Shown piece by piece: positions 45,037 through 53,155 of a DNA stretch of 64,000 nt (within the stretch, counting starts at the first letter, position 1; every line of letters starts with the position of its first letter). Below the pieces are notes generated by a model, which was given only the letters and a program-made list of their open reading frames with translations, had not been told where the DNA came from and ran no database searches. The position numbers were made by a program, and so were the translations under genes. This DNA is from Rhizomicrobium palustre (GTDB lineage Bacteria > Pseudomonadota > Alphaproteobacteria > Micropepsales > Micropepsaceae), in assembly GCF_011761565.1 (NCBI RefSeq), contig NZ_JAASRM010000001.1, positions 3,472,139-3,536,138 of the forward strand. The letters are read 5' to 3'.

Positions 45037-46071
45037 TTGGCCGGCGAATTGACGGTATCGATTGATGCGATGGGCGGTGATGCCGGCCCTTCGATCGTCA
45101 TATCCGCATTGGTGCGCTCTTTGCAGCGCCACCCGGAGGTCAAGTTCATCCTGCACGGTGATGAAACCGTGCTGCATGAGCTGATTGCCAAGCGCAAAGG
45201 CAGGTTCAGCACGAACGTGTCTGTGCGCCATGCACCGACGCGCGTGGCGATGGACGAAAAGCCGTCCTATGCGCTGCGCCGCCGTCGCGACTCCTCCATG
45301 TGGCATGCCATCGAATCGGTGAAGACCGGTGAGGCCGAAGCGGTCGTTTCCGCAGGCAATACCGGCGCGCTGATGGCCATGGGCATGTACAATCTCGGCT
45401 TGGTGGATGGGATCTCCCGTCCTGCCATTGCTTCTGTCTGGCCCACCCAGCGCGGTCAGACGGTGGTGCTCGATTGCGGCGCCAATATCGAATGCGATGC
45501 CGAACAGCTCGTCGATTTCGCCGTTATGGGTGAAGCCTTCGCGCGCGCTGTGCTCGGCCTGCCGCGTCCCAAGGTTGGCCTTCTCAATGTCGGCTCCGAG
45601 GATATGAAAGGCCATGACGCTGTACGCGGCGCGGCTGCTATCTTGCGCGAAGCCAAGCTGCCGATGGAATTCGTCGGCTTCATTGAAGGCAATCACATCG
45701 CTGAAGGCGTGGTCGATGTCGCTGTCACCGACGGCTTCACCGGCAATGTCACGCTGAAGACGGTGGAAGGCACGGCTAAGCTGATCTCCTTCTATTTGCG
45801 CAGCGCCTTGAAACGCTCCTTCCTCTCGCGGCTTGGTGCCGTGCTCGCCTCTGGCGCTTTGCTCGCCTTGAAGCGTAAGCTCGATCCGCGCGCGGCGGGC
45901 GGCGGCTTGATGCTCGGCCTCAACGGCATTGTCGTCAAAAGCCATGGCGGTTCGGATGCGCTGGGCTTCGCCTATGCCATCGATACGGCTATCGATATGG
46001 CGGTGGGCGGCGTGAACAAATCCATCGCGGCCGACCGTGCGGGTGTAGTGCCCGAGGCGGCGCTGCCGTGA
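45037..46071 (+). CDS. plsX: Phosphate acyltransferase PlsX
   Basis: A 344-residue protein making acyl-phosphate from acyl-ACP for membrane lipid synthesis. '[20 protein letters not shown]' is the N-terminal signature and '[17 protein letters not shown]', '[11 protein letters not shown]' and '[10 protein letters not shown]' follow. Translation starts at TTG 45037 behind GACAGG; no ATG precedes the conserved region. Its last four bases overlap the fabH start (GTGA). Confidence 0.95.
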   Translation: MAGELTVSIDAMGGDAGPSIVISALVRSLQRHPEVKFILHGDETVLHELIAKRKGRFSTNVSVRHAPTRVAMDEKPSYALRRRRDSSMWHAIESVKTGEAEAVVSAGNTGALMAMGMYNLGLVDGISRPAIASVWPTQRGQTVVLDCGANIECDAEQLVDFAVMGEAFARAVLGLPRPKVGLLNVGSEDMKGHDAVRGAAAILREAKLPMEFVGFIEGNHIAEGVVDVAVTDGFTGNVTLKTVEGTAKLISFYLRSALKRSFLSRLGAVLASGALLALKRKLDPRAAGGGLMLGLNGIVVKSHGGSDALGFAYAIDTAIDMAVGGVNKSIAADRAGVVPEAALP

Positions 46072-47051
46072 CCCGCTCCGTGATCCGCTCGCATGTTCTT
46101 GGCTATGGCGCTTATCTGCCGGAGAACATCGTCACCAATAATGACTTCGCCCAGCGGATGGATACCTCTGATGAGTGGATCCGTACCCGCACCGGCATTC
46201 GCCAGCGCCACTTCGCGGCTGAGGGCGAAAAGACGTCTGATCTCGCGGTAAAAGCTGCAGAAGCTGCGCTCAAAAACGCGGGCTGCACCGCCGCCGATAT
46301 TGATATGGTCGTGGTCGCCACCACCACGCCGGATGAGACCTTTCCGAGTGTCGGCACCATGGTGCAGGCGCGCCTCGGCATAACGCGCGGCTTTGCTTTC
46401 GATGTGCAGGCGGTGTGTTCGGGCTTCATCTATGCGCTCGCTACCGCGGATAACTTTATCAAATCGGGACAGGCGCGCAGCGCCTTGGTGATTGGCGCCG
46501 AAACCATGAGCCGCTTGCTCGATTGGGAAGACCGTTCAACTTGCGTGCTCTTCGGTGATGGCGCGGGCGCGATCGTGCTCAACGCGGGTGAGGGGCAGGG
46601 TACGGCGGCCGATCGCGGTATTCTCAATACGCAGCTCTTCTCCGATGGCCGCATGCATGACTTGCTCTATGTCGATGGCGGGCCGTCTTCGACCGGCACC
46701 ACTGGCCATCTGCGCATGATGGGCAAGGAAGTCTTCAAGCACGCCGTCAACAACATCTCCGTCGCCATTGAAGCTTCCGCAAAAGCTGCGGGCGTTCCGG
46801 TGGAGGAGATCGACTGGTTTGTGCCGCATCAGGCCAACCAGCGCATTCTTGATGGTATCGCCAAGAAGCTGAACGTGGATGCCTCCAAGGTGATTTCCAC
46901 CGTGGCGCTGCATGGCAATACCTCGGCGGCTTCGGTGCCGCTGGCGCTGGCCACCGCGGTCGGTGACGGGCGCATCAAACCCGGTCAACTCGTCCTGCTA
47001 GAGGCCCTCGGGGGGGGTATGACCTGGGGCGCCGGGCTGATTCGCTGGTAG
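46068..47051 (+). CDS. fabH: 3-oxoacyl-ACP synthase III
   Basis: A 327-residue thiolase-fold enzyme that condenses acetyl-CoA with malonyl-ACP to start fatty acid synthesis. The catalytic triad is C117 ('QAVCSGF'), H254 ('PHQANQRI') and N284 ('GNTSAAS'). It starts at GTG overlapping the plsX stop, so the two genes are translationally coupled. Confidence 0.96.
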   Translation: MTRSVIRSHVLGYGAYLPENIVTNNDFAQRMDTSDEWIRTRTGIRQRHFAAEGEKTSDLAVKAAEAALKNAGCTAADIDMVVVATTTPDETFPSVGTMVQARLGITRGFAFDVQAVCSGFIYALATADNFIKSGQARSALVIGAETMSRLLDWEDRSTCVLFGDGAGAIVLNAGEGQGTAADRGILNTQLFSDGRMHDLLYVDGGPSSTGTTGHLRMMGKEVFKHAVNNISVAIEASAKAAGVPVEEIDWFVPHQANQRILDGIAKKLNVDASKVISTVALHGNTSAASVPLALATAVGDGRIKPGQLVLLEALGGGMTWGAGLIRW

Positions 47052-47155
47052 CAGTTCGCAGAAACCTGTAAAGCCCCGTCTTAAACCTTTGATGTTGACG
47101 GAAAATCCCTGTTCTGTTTACGTTTACCTCCAGAACCAGGGATTCGGCTTCTGCC

Positions 47156-47479
47156 ATGACCACAACTACTCTCACGCGTGCCGACCTCACCGAGGCGGTG
47201 TTCCAGGCGGTTGGGCTTTCGCGTAACGAATCTGCCCAGATGGTGGAAGACATTTTGGAAGAGCTGTGCTCGGCGCTGGTGCGCGGGGAAACGGTAAAGC
47301 TCTCCTCTTTCGGGACCTTCGCGGTGCGCCAGAAATCGCAACGCATGGGCCGCAATCCCAAAACGGGCGACGAGGTTCCGATTGCGCCGCGCCGGGTGTT
47401 GGTTTTCCGTCCCAGCCATGTGCTGAAGGCGGTAATCAACGGGCAAACGCCGCCCGATGGCTATGACGAGGCCGATTGA
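47156..47479 (+). CDS. ihfA: Integration host factor subunit alpha
   Basis: A 107-residue DNA-bending protein of the HU/IHF family: '[25 protein letters not shown]', '[41 protein letters not shown]'. The 'GRNPKTG' beta-arm is the DNA-intercalating region. It bends DNA at specific sites in transcription, replication and recombination. The stop overlaps the ATG of the MerR-type gene by one base, a common alphaproteobacterial arrangement. TTGACG at 47095-47100 may be its -35. Confidence 0.95.
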   Translation: MTTTTLTRADLTEAVFQAVGLSRNESAQMVEDILEELCSALVRGETVKLSSFGTFAVRQKSQRMGRNPKTGDEVPIAPRRVLVFRPSHVLKAVINGQTPPDGYDEAD

Positions 47480-47958
47480 TGTCGCTTGCGGTGGTAGCCG
47501 GCCTTGATGCGAACAAGGCCGCGTCAGTTAAATCTCCTGAAGCGTTCCGTACCATCAGTGAAGTGTCGGTGGAGCTGGACGTGCCGCAGCATGTGCTGCG
47601 CTTCTGGGAAAGCCGCTTTTCGCAGATAAAGCCGACCAAGCGCGCCGGTGGGCGCCGCTATTACCGCCCGGAGGACGTCGATCTTCTGCGCGGAATCCGA
47701 AGCCTTCTCTATTCCGACGGCTACACCATCAAGGGCGTGCAGAAGCTCTTGCGCGAGAAGGGTGCCCGTTTCGTTGCCGATGTCGGCCGCCAGTCGCTGG
47801 TGCCTGCCGCGCCGCGCCCCAAGAAAGAGGGAGCCGTGCTCGCCTTCCGCCGTGGCCGCGATCTGGCTGAGGAAGAGCGTGAGAAGCTCGAGATTCTCCT
47901 GGCTGAGCTGGTACAGCTCAAGGCGCGCCTGCGCCAGGCGCCGCGTTTCCAGTTCTGA
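47479..47958 (+). CDS. MerR family transcriptional regulator
   Basis: A 159-residue protein with an N-terminal MerR winged helix: '[67 protein letters not shown]'. The C-terminal part is charged and helical, with no metal-binding Cys pattern, so it is not a metal sensor of the classic type. It is coupled to ihfA (one-base overlap). This ihfA-linked MerR protein is widespread in alphaproteobacteria; its targets are not known to me. Confidence 0.92.
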   Translation: MSLAVVAGLDANKAASVKSPEAFRTISEVSVELDVPQHVLRFWESRFSQIKPTKRAGGRRYYRPEDVDLLRGIRSLLYSDGYTIKGVQKLLREKGARFVADVGRQSLVPAAPRPKKEGAVLAFRRGRDLAEEEREKLEILLAELVQLKARLRQAPRFQF

Positions 47959-48183
47959 GAAGCCCGCGTCAGATTTTCTCAAAAATCCTCAAAAAACATG
48001 ATCTTGCGGCGGTTTCTGCGGTTGCCCTTCGAGGCATCGGCCACTATAGTCCGCCGCCCTTGAGGTACCCCTTCAAGGAATTTCCCCCGGCGGTCGCCCC
48101 CTCGAAAGAGGAGTGAGACCGTCAAATTGACCGGTCGCCCAACCAGCGAACCGGTCAGACCCGCGGGTTTCCCGCGATGAGGT

Positions 48184-48261
48184 CGGAGCGTGGCGCAGTC
48201 TGGTTAGCGCACCAGTCTGGGGGACTGGGGGTCGGAGGTTCGAATCCTCTCGCTCCGACCA
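48184..48261 (+). tRNA. tRNA-Pro (anticodon GGG)
   Basis: CGGAGCG (48184-48190) pairs with CGCTCCG (48251-48257), followed by A and encoded CCA. The anticodon stem CCAGT/ACTGG encloses CTGGGGG, giving GGG, and the T-arm contains GGTTCGAATCC. The 225 bases upstream hold no gene; an eight-base inverted repeat (TGACCGGT 48129-48136, ACCGGTCA 48150-48157) lies just before it. Confidence 0.97.
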
Positions 48262-48520
48262 TTCCATTCAAACACATCCATTTCGCCGCCAGTCTGCCTG
48301 CGCTCAAGGCGTAGCAGCTCTTCCACGCATGCCCATTCCTTCTCTGGAGTGCCGCTGACGCCTTTGCCTATCTATATCTGACGCTAAATTCTGAAATTGG
48401 CCCTATGTGTCGCATTAAAATATCTAGCCTGAATGAAATCATGAAATTATAAGTCGTAAGCGAGGGCGGCGGCCGATCAGGCAGCCCATTCAGCCCATGC
48501 GTAATGTTTAGAGGAATGTG

Positions 48521-49753
48521 ATGTCAGATTGGTCCGAGCATTATGCGACGCGTGTTTCCCATATGCAGGCGTCGGAAATCCGTGAATTGCTGAAGCTTCT
48601 GGATCAGCCCGACATCATCTCCTTTGCTGGCGGTATTCCGGATCCCGCGCTGTTTCCGCGCGAGGAGATTGCCCAAGCCTATCAGCGCATTCTCGGCGAT
48701 CCGCAGCTCTCGGCGGTGGCGCTGCAATATTCCATCAGCGAAGGTTATCTGCCGCTGCGCGAATGGCTGGCGGGATATATGGGCCGGCTGGGTGTCGCCT
48801 GCACGCCTGAGAACATTCTCATCACCAATGGCTCGCAGCAGGCTCTCGATTTCGTTGGCAAGCTGTTCATTTCGCCAGGAGACAGCATGCTTGTGGCATG
48901 GCCGACCTATCTTGGCGCCTTGCAAGCCTTCAGCAGCTATGAACCGCGTTTCGATGTGCTCCCAGGGGAGAATTCCAATCGCACCTTGGAAAGCTATACT
49001 AGCCAAGGCGCCGCCAAGCCGAAATTCGGTTATGTGATGCCGGAATTCCAGAACCCGACCGGCACCAGCCTCAGCCTTGCCGAACGTGAGCGCCTGCTCG
49101 ATACGGCGGCGGAACTCGATTTACCCCTGGTGGAGGACAGTGCTTACGAAAAGCTGCGCTATGACGGCGAACGCGTGCCGTCGCTCTTGGCACTGGCGGC
49201 TCAGCGCGCTGGCGGGATCGATCACTGCAAGGTGCTTTATTGCGGCACCTTCTCCAAGAGTATAGTTCCGGCACTGCGCATCGGCTGGATCGTGGCCGCC
49301 AAGCCGGTCATTCAGAAGCTGGTGCTGATGAAGCAAGCGAGCGACCTGCATGTCTCCACCTTGAACCAGATGGTCATGCATGAGGTTGCTTCGGCGCGCA
49401 TTGAAGATCTGGCAGCGAATATGCGGCGGGTTTATCGCGCGCGGCGGGATGCCATGCTGGCCGCGCTCGACCGACACATGCCCAAAGGCATCCACTTCAC
49501 GCGCCCGGAAGGTGGAATGTTCGTCTGGGTGACATTGCCGGAAGGGATCGATGGTGCAGAGCTTCTCAAGCGCTGCATAGAAGAGGGGCGGGTCGCCTTC
49601 GTGCCGGGCGCGGCGTTCTTCGCAGATCGCTCCTGCCGCAATACCATCCGCTTGAGCTTCTCCTTGAGCGAACCTGCCAAGATCGATGAAGGCATCAAGC
49701 GTCTGGCGTCGATCCTGAAGCTGGAAATGGCTGAGATGACGCACGCGGCTTGA
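48521..49753 (+). CDS. PLP-dependent aminotransferase, class I/II (LysN/2-aminoadipate-type)
   Basis: A 410-residue fold-type I aminotransferase from ATG 48521 (a GTG directly precedes it). 'IISFAGGIPDPALFP', 'LQYSISEGYLPLREWLA', 'ILITNGSQQALD', 'PEFQNPTG' and PLP lysine K246 ('GTFSKSIVPALRIGW') place it with the 2-aminoadipate/aromatic/MocR-like group. The amino acid substrate cannot be fixed from sequence. It is a single gene with 259 bases of gene-free DNA upstream, and it is convergent with the sulfotransferase cluster. Confidence 0.9.
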   Translation: MSDWSEHYATRVSHMQASEIRELLKLLDQPDIISFAGGIPDPALFPREEIAQAYQRILGDPQLSAVALQYSISEGYLPLREWLAGYMGRLGVACTPENILITNGSQQALDFVGKLFISPGDSMLVAWPTYLGALQAFSSYEPRFDVLPGENSNRTLESYTSQGAAKPKFGYVMPEFQNPTGTSLSLAERERLLDTAAELDLPLVEDSAYEKLRYDGERVPSLLALAAQRAGGIDHCKVLYCGTFSKSIVPALRIGWIVAAKPVIQKLVLMKQASDLHVSTLNQMVMHEVASARIEDLAANMRRVYRARRDAMLAALDRHMPKGIHFTRPEGGMFVWVTLPEGIDGAELLKRCIEEGRVAFVPGAAFFADRSCRNTIRLSFSLSEPAKIDEGIKRLASILKLEMAEMTHAA

Positions 49754-49765
49754 AGCAAGGGAAGG

Positions 49766-50533
49766 CTAGTATGCGGTGTTGGATTTGTTGCGCATACGCT
49801 TAAAGCGCGTGAAGCCCAAATTCACCAAGGCCGCGGTATCGAATTCGGTCATGCCCTCCGCTGTCAGCCGCGCCTCGGCGTATTCCGGCACATGGTCCTG
49901 CGCGCACTTGAATTCCGTATTGGGCACCAGCTTGTTCATGCGTGAGATCGAGCCGTAACACTCCATCGTCGGGCACTGATACATGCAGCCCGCATTGACG
50001 AAGAGGCGTATGCGGGACTTGTCGGCGATGGTGGAAAGCCCCGCAAGATCGTCATTCATGATGGGATGCAGCACCACAACATCATAGTTTTCCAGGAAGC
50101 TCGAAAGCTTATCGAGCGTGCGCACCTGGTTGATCACGGAAGCTTCAAGTTCGAAATCCGGGAAGTCCTCGCGTATCCAGCGGGCGAGTTCAGCGCGCGC
50201 GACGATGACCGAATTACCCTTGCGGTGATATTTGGCAAGAAACGGCTTGCTCGAAAGATATTCCTCGCGCGACGTCACGATATTTTGCAGCGGAATGCGA
50301 TAACCGATGCCGTTATCGTACATCCAATGAATGTCGGCATCGGAAAGCTCCGGGCCGTGATAGATGCGTCCACCATAGAGTGGGGTGTATTCCCGAAAGG
50401 CGAAGACCGACTTGACGGGGATGTCTTCGAAGAAGATAGCGAGAAAGGCGGCAATGGAATTCGACATGGTTTTGCCGCGCGCCGAAACCGAAAAGTCCAA
50501 TGTCTCTGAAAACATATCGTTCCCCATCCGCAT
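49766..50533 (-). CDS. U32 peptidase-like protein with Cys cluster, function unknown
   Basis: A 255-residue protein. Residues 75-180 look like part of a TIM-barrel ('GYRIPLQNI', 'ELARWIREDFPDFELEASVI', 'YDVVVLHPIMND'). Then 'IRLFVNAGCMYQCPTMEC' places Cys at 183, 187 and 192, with a fourth at 210. Similar 'VN.GC...CP' segments occur in U32-type proteins, some of which (UbiU/UbiV) bind a [4Fe-4S] cluster through four Cys. That role here is inference. The ATG follows the stop of the TPR-sulfotransferase gene directly, so it is the last gene of that operon. It may modify or recognise the product of the sulfotransferases. Confidence 0.65.
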   Translation of the reverse strand: MRMGNDMFSETLDFSVSARGKTMSNSIAAFLAIFFEDIPVKSVFAFREYTPLYGGRIYHGPELSDADIHWMYDNGIGYRIPLQNIVTSREEYLSSKPFLAKYHRKGNSVIVARAELARWIREDFPDFELEASVINQVRTLDKLSSFLENYDVVVLHPIMNDDLAGLSTIADKSRIRLFVNAGCMYQCPTMECYGSISRMNKLVPNTEFKCAQDHVPEYAEARLTAEGMTEFDTAALVNLGFTRFKRMRNKSNTAY

Positions 50534-52453
50534 TCAGTCTTTATAGGTGGTCAATGCATCGCCCAGCGCTTCACGCAGCGGCGCAAGCCAGGGCACATAG
50601 TTCTGCCATTGGTCGAGGCCATTTCGGCTGATGGGCTGGCGCACTTGCTCGGAGCTTGGCGTTCGCACGCTGCGCCGCGTGTTGTGGAACTCTAAACAGG
50701 CTTGCTCGAACGGGAGCCCGGAATACGAGAGCAACCGCTGAACACTGCCTTCAAGGTCTTCCACCACATCCTCGTAGTGCAGTTTCAGAACCCGGTCCGG
50801 CAGTACGGCATTCCAATGGCGCATAAGATCGAGATAACTGCGATAGTACCGCGCGATGTGGCGGGCATCGTAGCTGAATTCCTGATTGGTCGTGCCGAAG
50901 AGCTGTTTCAGATTGCTGAAGCAACAGGCCATGGGCTCACGGCGCACATCTATGATGGTGGCACGCGGCAGGATCAGGTGAATAAAACCGATGTGCCAGA
51001 AATTATTCGGCATCTTGTCGATGAAGAAAGGGCGCCCCAGTTTGAGGTATGCGCGGGTCTCCGCGATGAAGCGCTCACCTAACCCGCGCACATCCTCGAC
51101 CGAAAGCTCAAGCAGCGCCTTGGGGTTCGATGGCAGGCCGCAATGGCCGTCCTGACCGCAGATTTTGCCGATATAGCCCGCGATTTCCGTCAGTTCCTGC
51201 GTGCCTTCGATTTGGGAATGGGAGGCGAGGATCTGTTCGATCAAGGTTGATCCCGAACGCGGCAGCCCCACGACGAAGATGGGAGAAGCATCATCGCTGC
51301 CCCAATCTTTGCGCGCTGAGAAAAACTCCGCCGTGAAGGTTTCCTTCAGCCGTGTTACTGCAGCTTCGGCAATATCCGGGCGCCAGCGGCTGGTCGCCCG
51401 CCGCACGGCATTGCCCCGCTTGTAATATTGCCAAGAGGATTCAACGTCGCTCCTGTCTTCCAGGGCCTTGCCCAAGGCAAAGCACAGATAGACGCGATCC
51501 GTGTCCTCAATACCTTGCTGTGCTTCCGCAGCACGCAGGCGTGAGAGTTCGGTATCGCTGAAGTGATAGGTCTTCAGATTGGCAAGGCCAAACCAGGCCA
51601 CGCCATAATCCGGCCGAGCCGCCAGAGCGGCGTGATATTCTGCGATGGCCTCATCTCTGCGGCCGATAATCTTCAGCGCATCTGCGCGCCACAAGTGCAA
51701 ATCCGCCGCTTCCGGTCCTGTTGATGACTGCCCCGCAAGAAGTTTCCCACAGACATCGATGACTGGTTCGTGGTCGCCCAAGCCGATCAAAGCCATGCCG
51801 TATTGCTTGAGATAGGCGCGGTTTTTGGGCTCCAGCTTGAGTAGTTTCTCGGTCTCTTGTCTCGCAGCCAAGTGTTTTTGCCGCTCTAACAAAAGCGCGG
51901 CGTAGTCAAACTGTGCAGCATGGTAGTCCGGCGCCTGCACCAGCACCGCACGGAAGAGCGTCTCGGCCTCATCCAGCGCGCCGCGGGCTTGGCATATGCG
52001 TGCCAAAAGGCGCAAGGCGCCGACATTGCCACTATCTTTGCGCAGGTATTCGCGGATCACATCTTCTGCCGGATCAAGATCGCTATCGGCAAACAGGCTG
52101 TTTGCCACAACCACTTCCGGCGGAAGCTGTTTCAAGGTGGAGAGATTTCTTGCCGCCTGCTCAGCCTCTGCCGTGTAGCCCGCGAGCCGGTAAAGCTGTT
52201 CCAGCATATCCCAACTTGCTGGTAGAGTGGGGTTGAGGCGTACGGCTTCGCGCAGCGCTTCAAGGGCTGCTGGGCCATCCCTGAGGAGCACATGGCAATG
52301 GCCCAGCTCCTGATGGAGGCGGCTAAAGCGGGGATGGACAGAGTGCAATAGTTTGAGGGTGGTCAGAGCTTCCGGCAGGCGCCCTGCGGCGCGAAAGCCG
52401 ATAGCCTTCTTCAACAGAGCGTCGCGCTCGGCAAAATCGATGGTGTTCATCAT
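50534..52453 (-). CDS. TPR-repeat sulfotransferase
   Basis: A 639-residue fusion. Residues 10-310 contain about eight tetratricopeptide-like repeats ('A..LL....KH..A...TEKLL..EP', 'EAIAEYHAALAARPDYGVAWFGLANL'). Residues 390-630 are a sulfotransferase: the PAPS-binding 5' loop is 'PIFVVGLPRSGSTLIEQILASH' (391-412), with later 'INPR'-like 'IDVRREPMACCFSNLKQLF' for the 3'-phosphate. No signal peptide is seen, so it should act in the cytoplasm. It transfers sulfate to an unknown glycan, lipid or peptide held by the repeats. The start overlaps the previous gene by four bases. Confidence 0.88.
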   Translation of the reverse strand: MMNTIDFAERDALLKKAIGFRAAGRLPEALTTLKLLHSVHPRFSRLHQELGHCHVLLRDGPAALEALREAVRLNPTLPASWDMLEQLYRLAGYTAEAEQAARNLSTLKQLPPEVVVANSLFADSDLDPAEDVIREYLRKDSGNVGALRLLARICQARGALDEAETLFRAVLVQAPDYHAAQFDYAALLLERQKHLAARQETEKLLKLEPKNRAYLKQYGMALIGLGDHEPVIDVCGKLLAGQSSTGPEAADLHLWRADALKIIGRRDEAIAEYHAALAARPDYGVAWFGLANLKTYHFSDTELSRLRAAEAQQGIEDTDRVYLCFALGKALEDRSDVESSWQYYKRGNAVRRATSRWRPDIAEAAVTRLKETFTAEFFSARKDWGSDDASPIFVVGLPRSGSTLIEQILASHSQIEGTQELTEIAGYIGKICGQDGHCGLPSNPKALLELSVEDVRGLGERFIAETRAYLKLGRPFFIDKMPNNFWHIGFIHLILPRATIIDVRREPMACCFSNLKQLFGTTNQEFSYDARHIARYYRSYLDLMRHWNAVLPDRVLKLHYEDVVEDLEGSVQRLLSYSGLPFEQACLEFHNTRRSVRTPSSEQVRQPISRNGLDQWQNYVPWLAPLREALGDALTTYKD

Positions 52454-53085
52454 TTCCCCTCGAAGCTGTAGCCGAACAATTCCAGGTCTTGGGCATAGCG
52501 CGCAGCAACGCCATCGATCAGGTCGCGATCATAATATTGGCGATAATCGCCGCGCGTTGTGCTGTTCACGCGCTCGAGCGGGCGGGACGAAATTCCGATA
52601 CGGGCGCAGATCCCCTCATAGGAATCCTGCATGTCTTCCACCCGGCCGACCATATCTGTCAGCAAGGTCTTGCCATCATCGTCCAGAAGCAGCGAGGCTT
52701 GCGCTTGGAAAAGAATGTGCTGTTCCGGCGGGTCGCGGAACAGGAAATGGCGCATCACCTCACGCGGCTGCTGACGAAAAAGATCCCCGCCGCGCAGCAT
52801 GAAGGCGCAATAGGAGACGAAGCGGTCGAACGGATTTCGCACAAAGGCGAATTTGAAATATCTGCCGAAGGCATCCTGGCCGAGATGAGGGCGAACCTGT
52901 CGCAATGCAAGATGGCCATGTTGAAGCGCAGCCAGATCGGCCCAGGGAAAACGTCTGTCCACGAATAATCCCACCTGCTCGAGGTCGTCACCGCTCATCT
53001 GTTCGCGCAAAGCCCGGCGCACGGAATGCGTGCCGGTCTTGGGCACGGCGGCAAAGATGAAGTGATGGCGGTGGGAGATGATCAC
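52450..53085 (-). CDS. Sulfotransferase family 2 protein
   Basis: A 211-residue protein from a GTG start. The 5' PAPS loop is 'FAAVPKTGTHSVRRAL' (about 11-26) and the 3'-phosphate site is R83-N84-P85 with S91 ('FVRNPFDRFVSY'), typical of Sulfotransfer_2 carbohydrate sulfotransferases. No membrane anchor is present. It lies between the TonB receptor (70 bases upstream) and the TPR-sulfotransferase (4-base overlap), so two sulfotransferases are co-expressed and may sulfate one substrate at different positions. Confidence 0.87.
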   Translation of the reverse strand: MIISHRHHFIFAAVPKTGTHSVRRALREQMSGDDLEQVGLFVDRRFPWADLAALQHGHLALRQVRPHLGQDAFGRYFKFAFVRNPFDRFVSYCAFMLRGGDLFRQQPREVMRHFLFRDPPEQHILFQAQASLLLDDDGKTLLTDMVGRVEDMQDSYEGICARIGISSRPLERVNSTTRGDYRQYYDRDLIDGVAARYAQDLELFGYSFEGK

Positions 53086-53105
53086 GGGGCACCTGATATG
53101 GGAAA

Positions 53106-53131
53106 CGCGCCCCCTCGAGGGAGGAGGCGCG
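53106..53131 (-). terminator. Hairpin between the TonB receptor and sulfotransferase genes
   Basis: CGCGCCCCCTC (53106-53116) and GAGGAGGCGCG (53121-53131) pair over 11 positions with one C-A mismatch and a four-base loop. No T-run follows on the minus strand, so it may reduce rather than stop read-through from the receptor gene or protect its 3' end. Confidence 0.5.
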
Positions 53132-53155
53132 CTGAGAGTGTATTAAAGGTACATG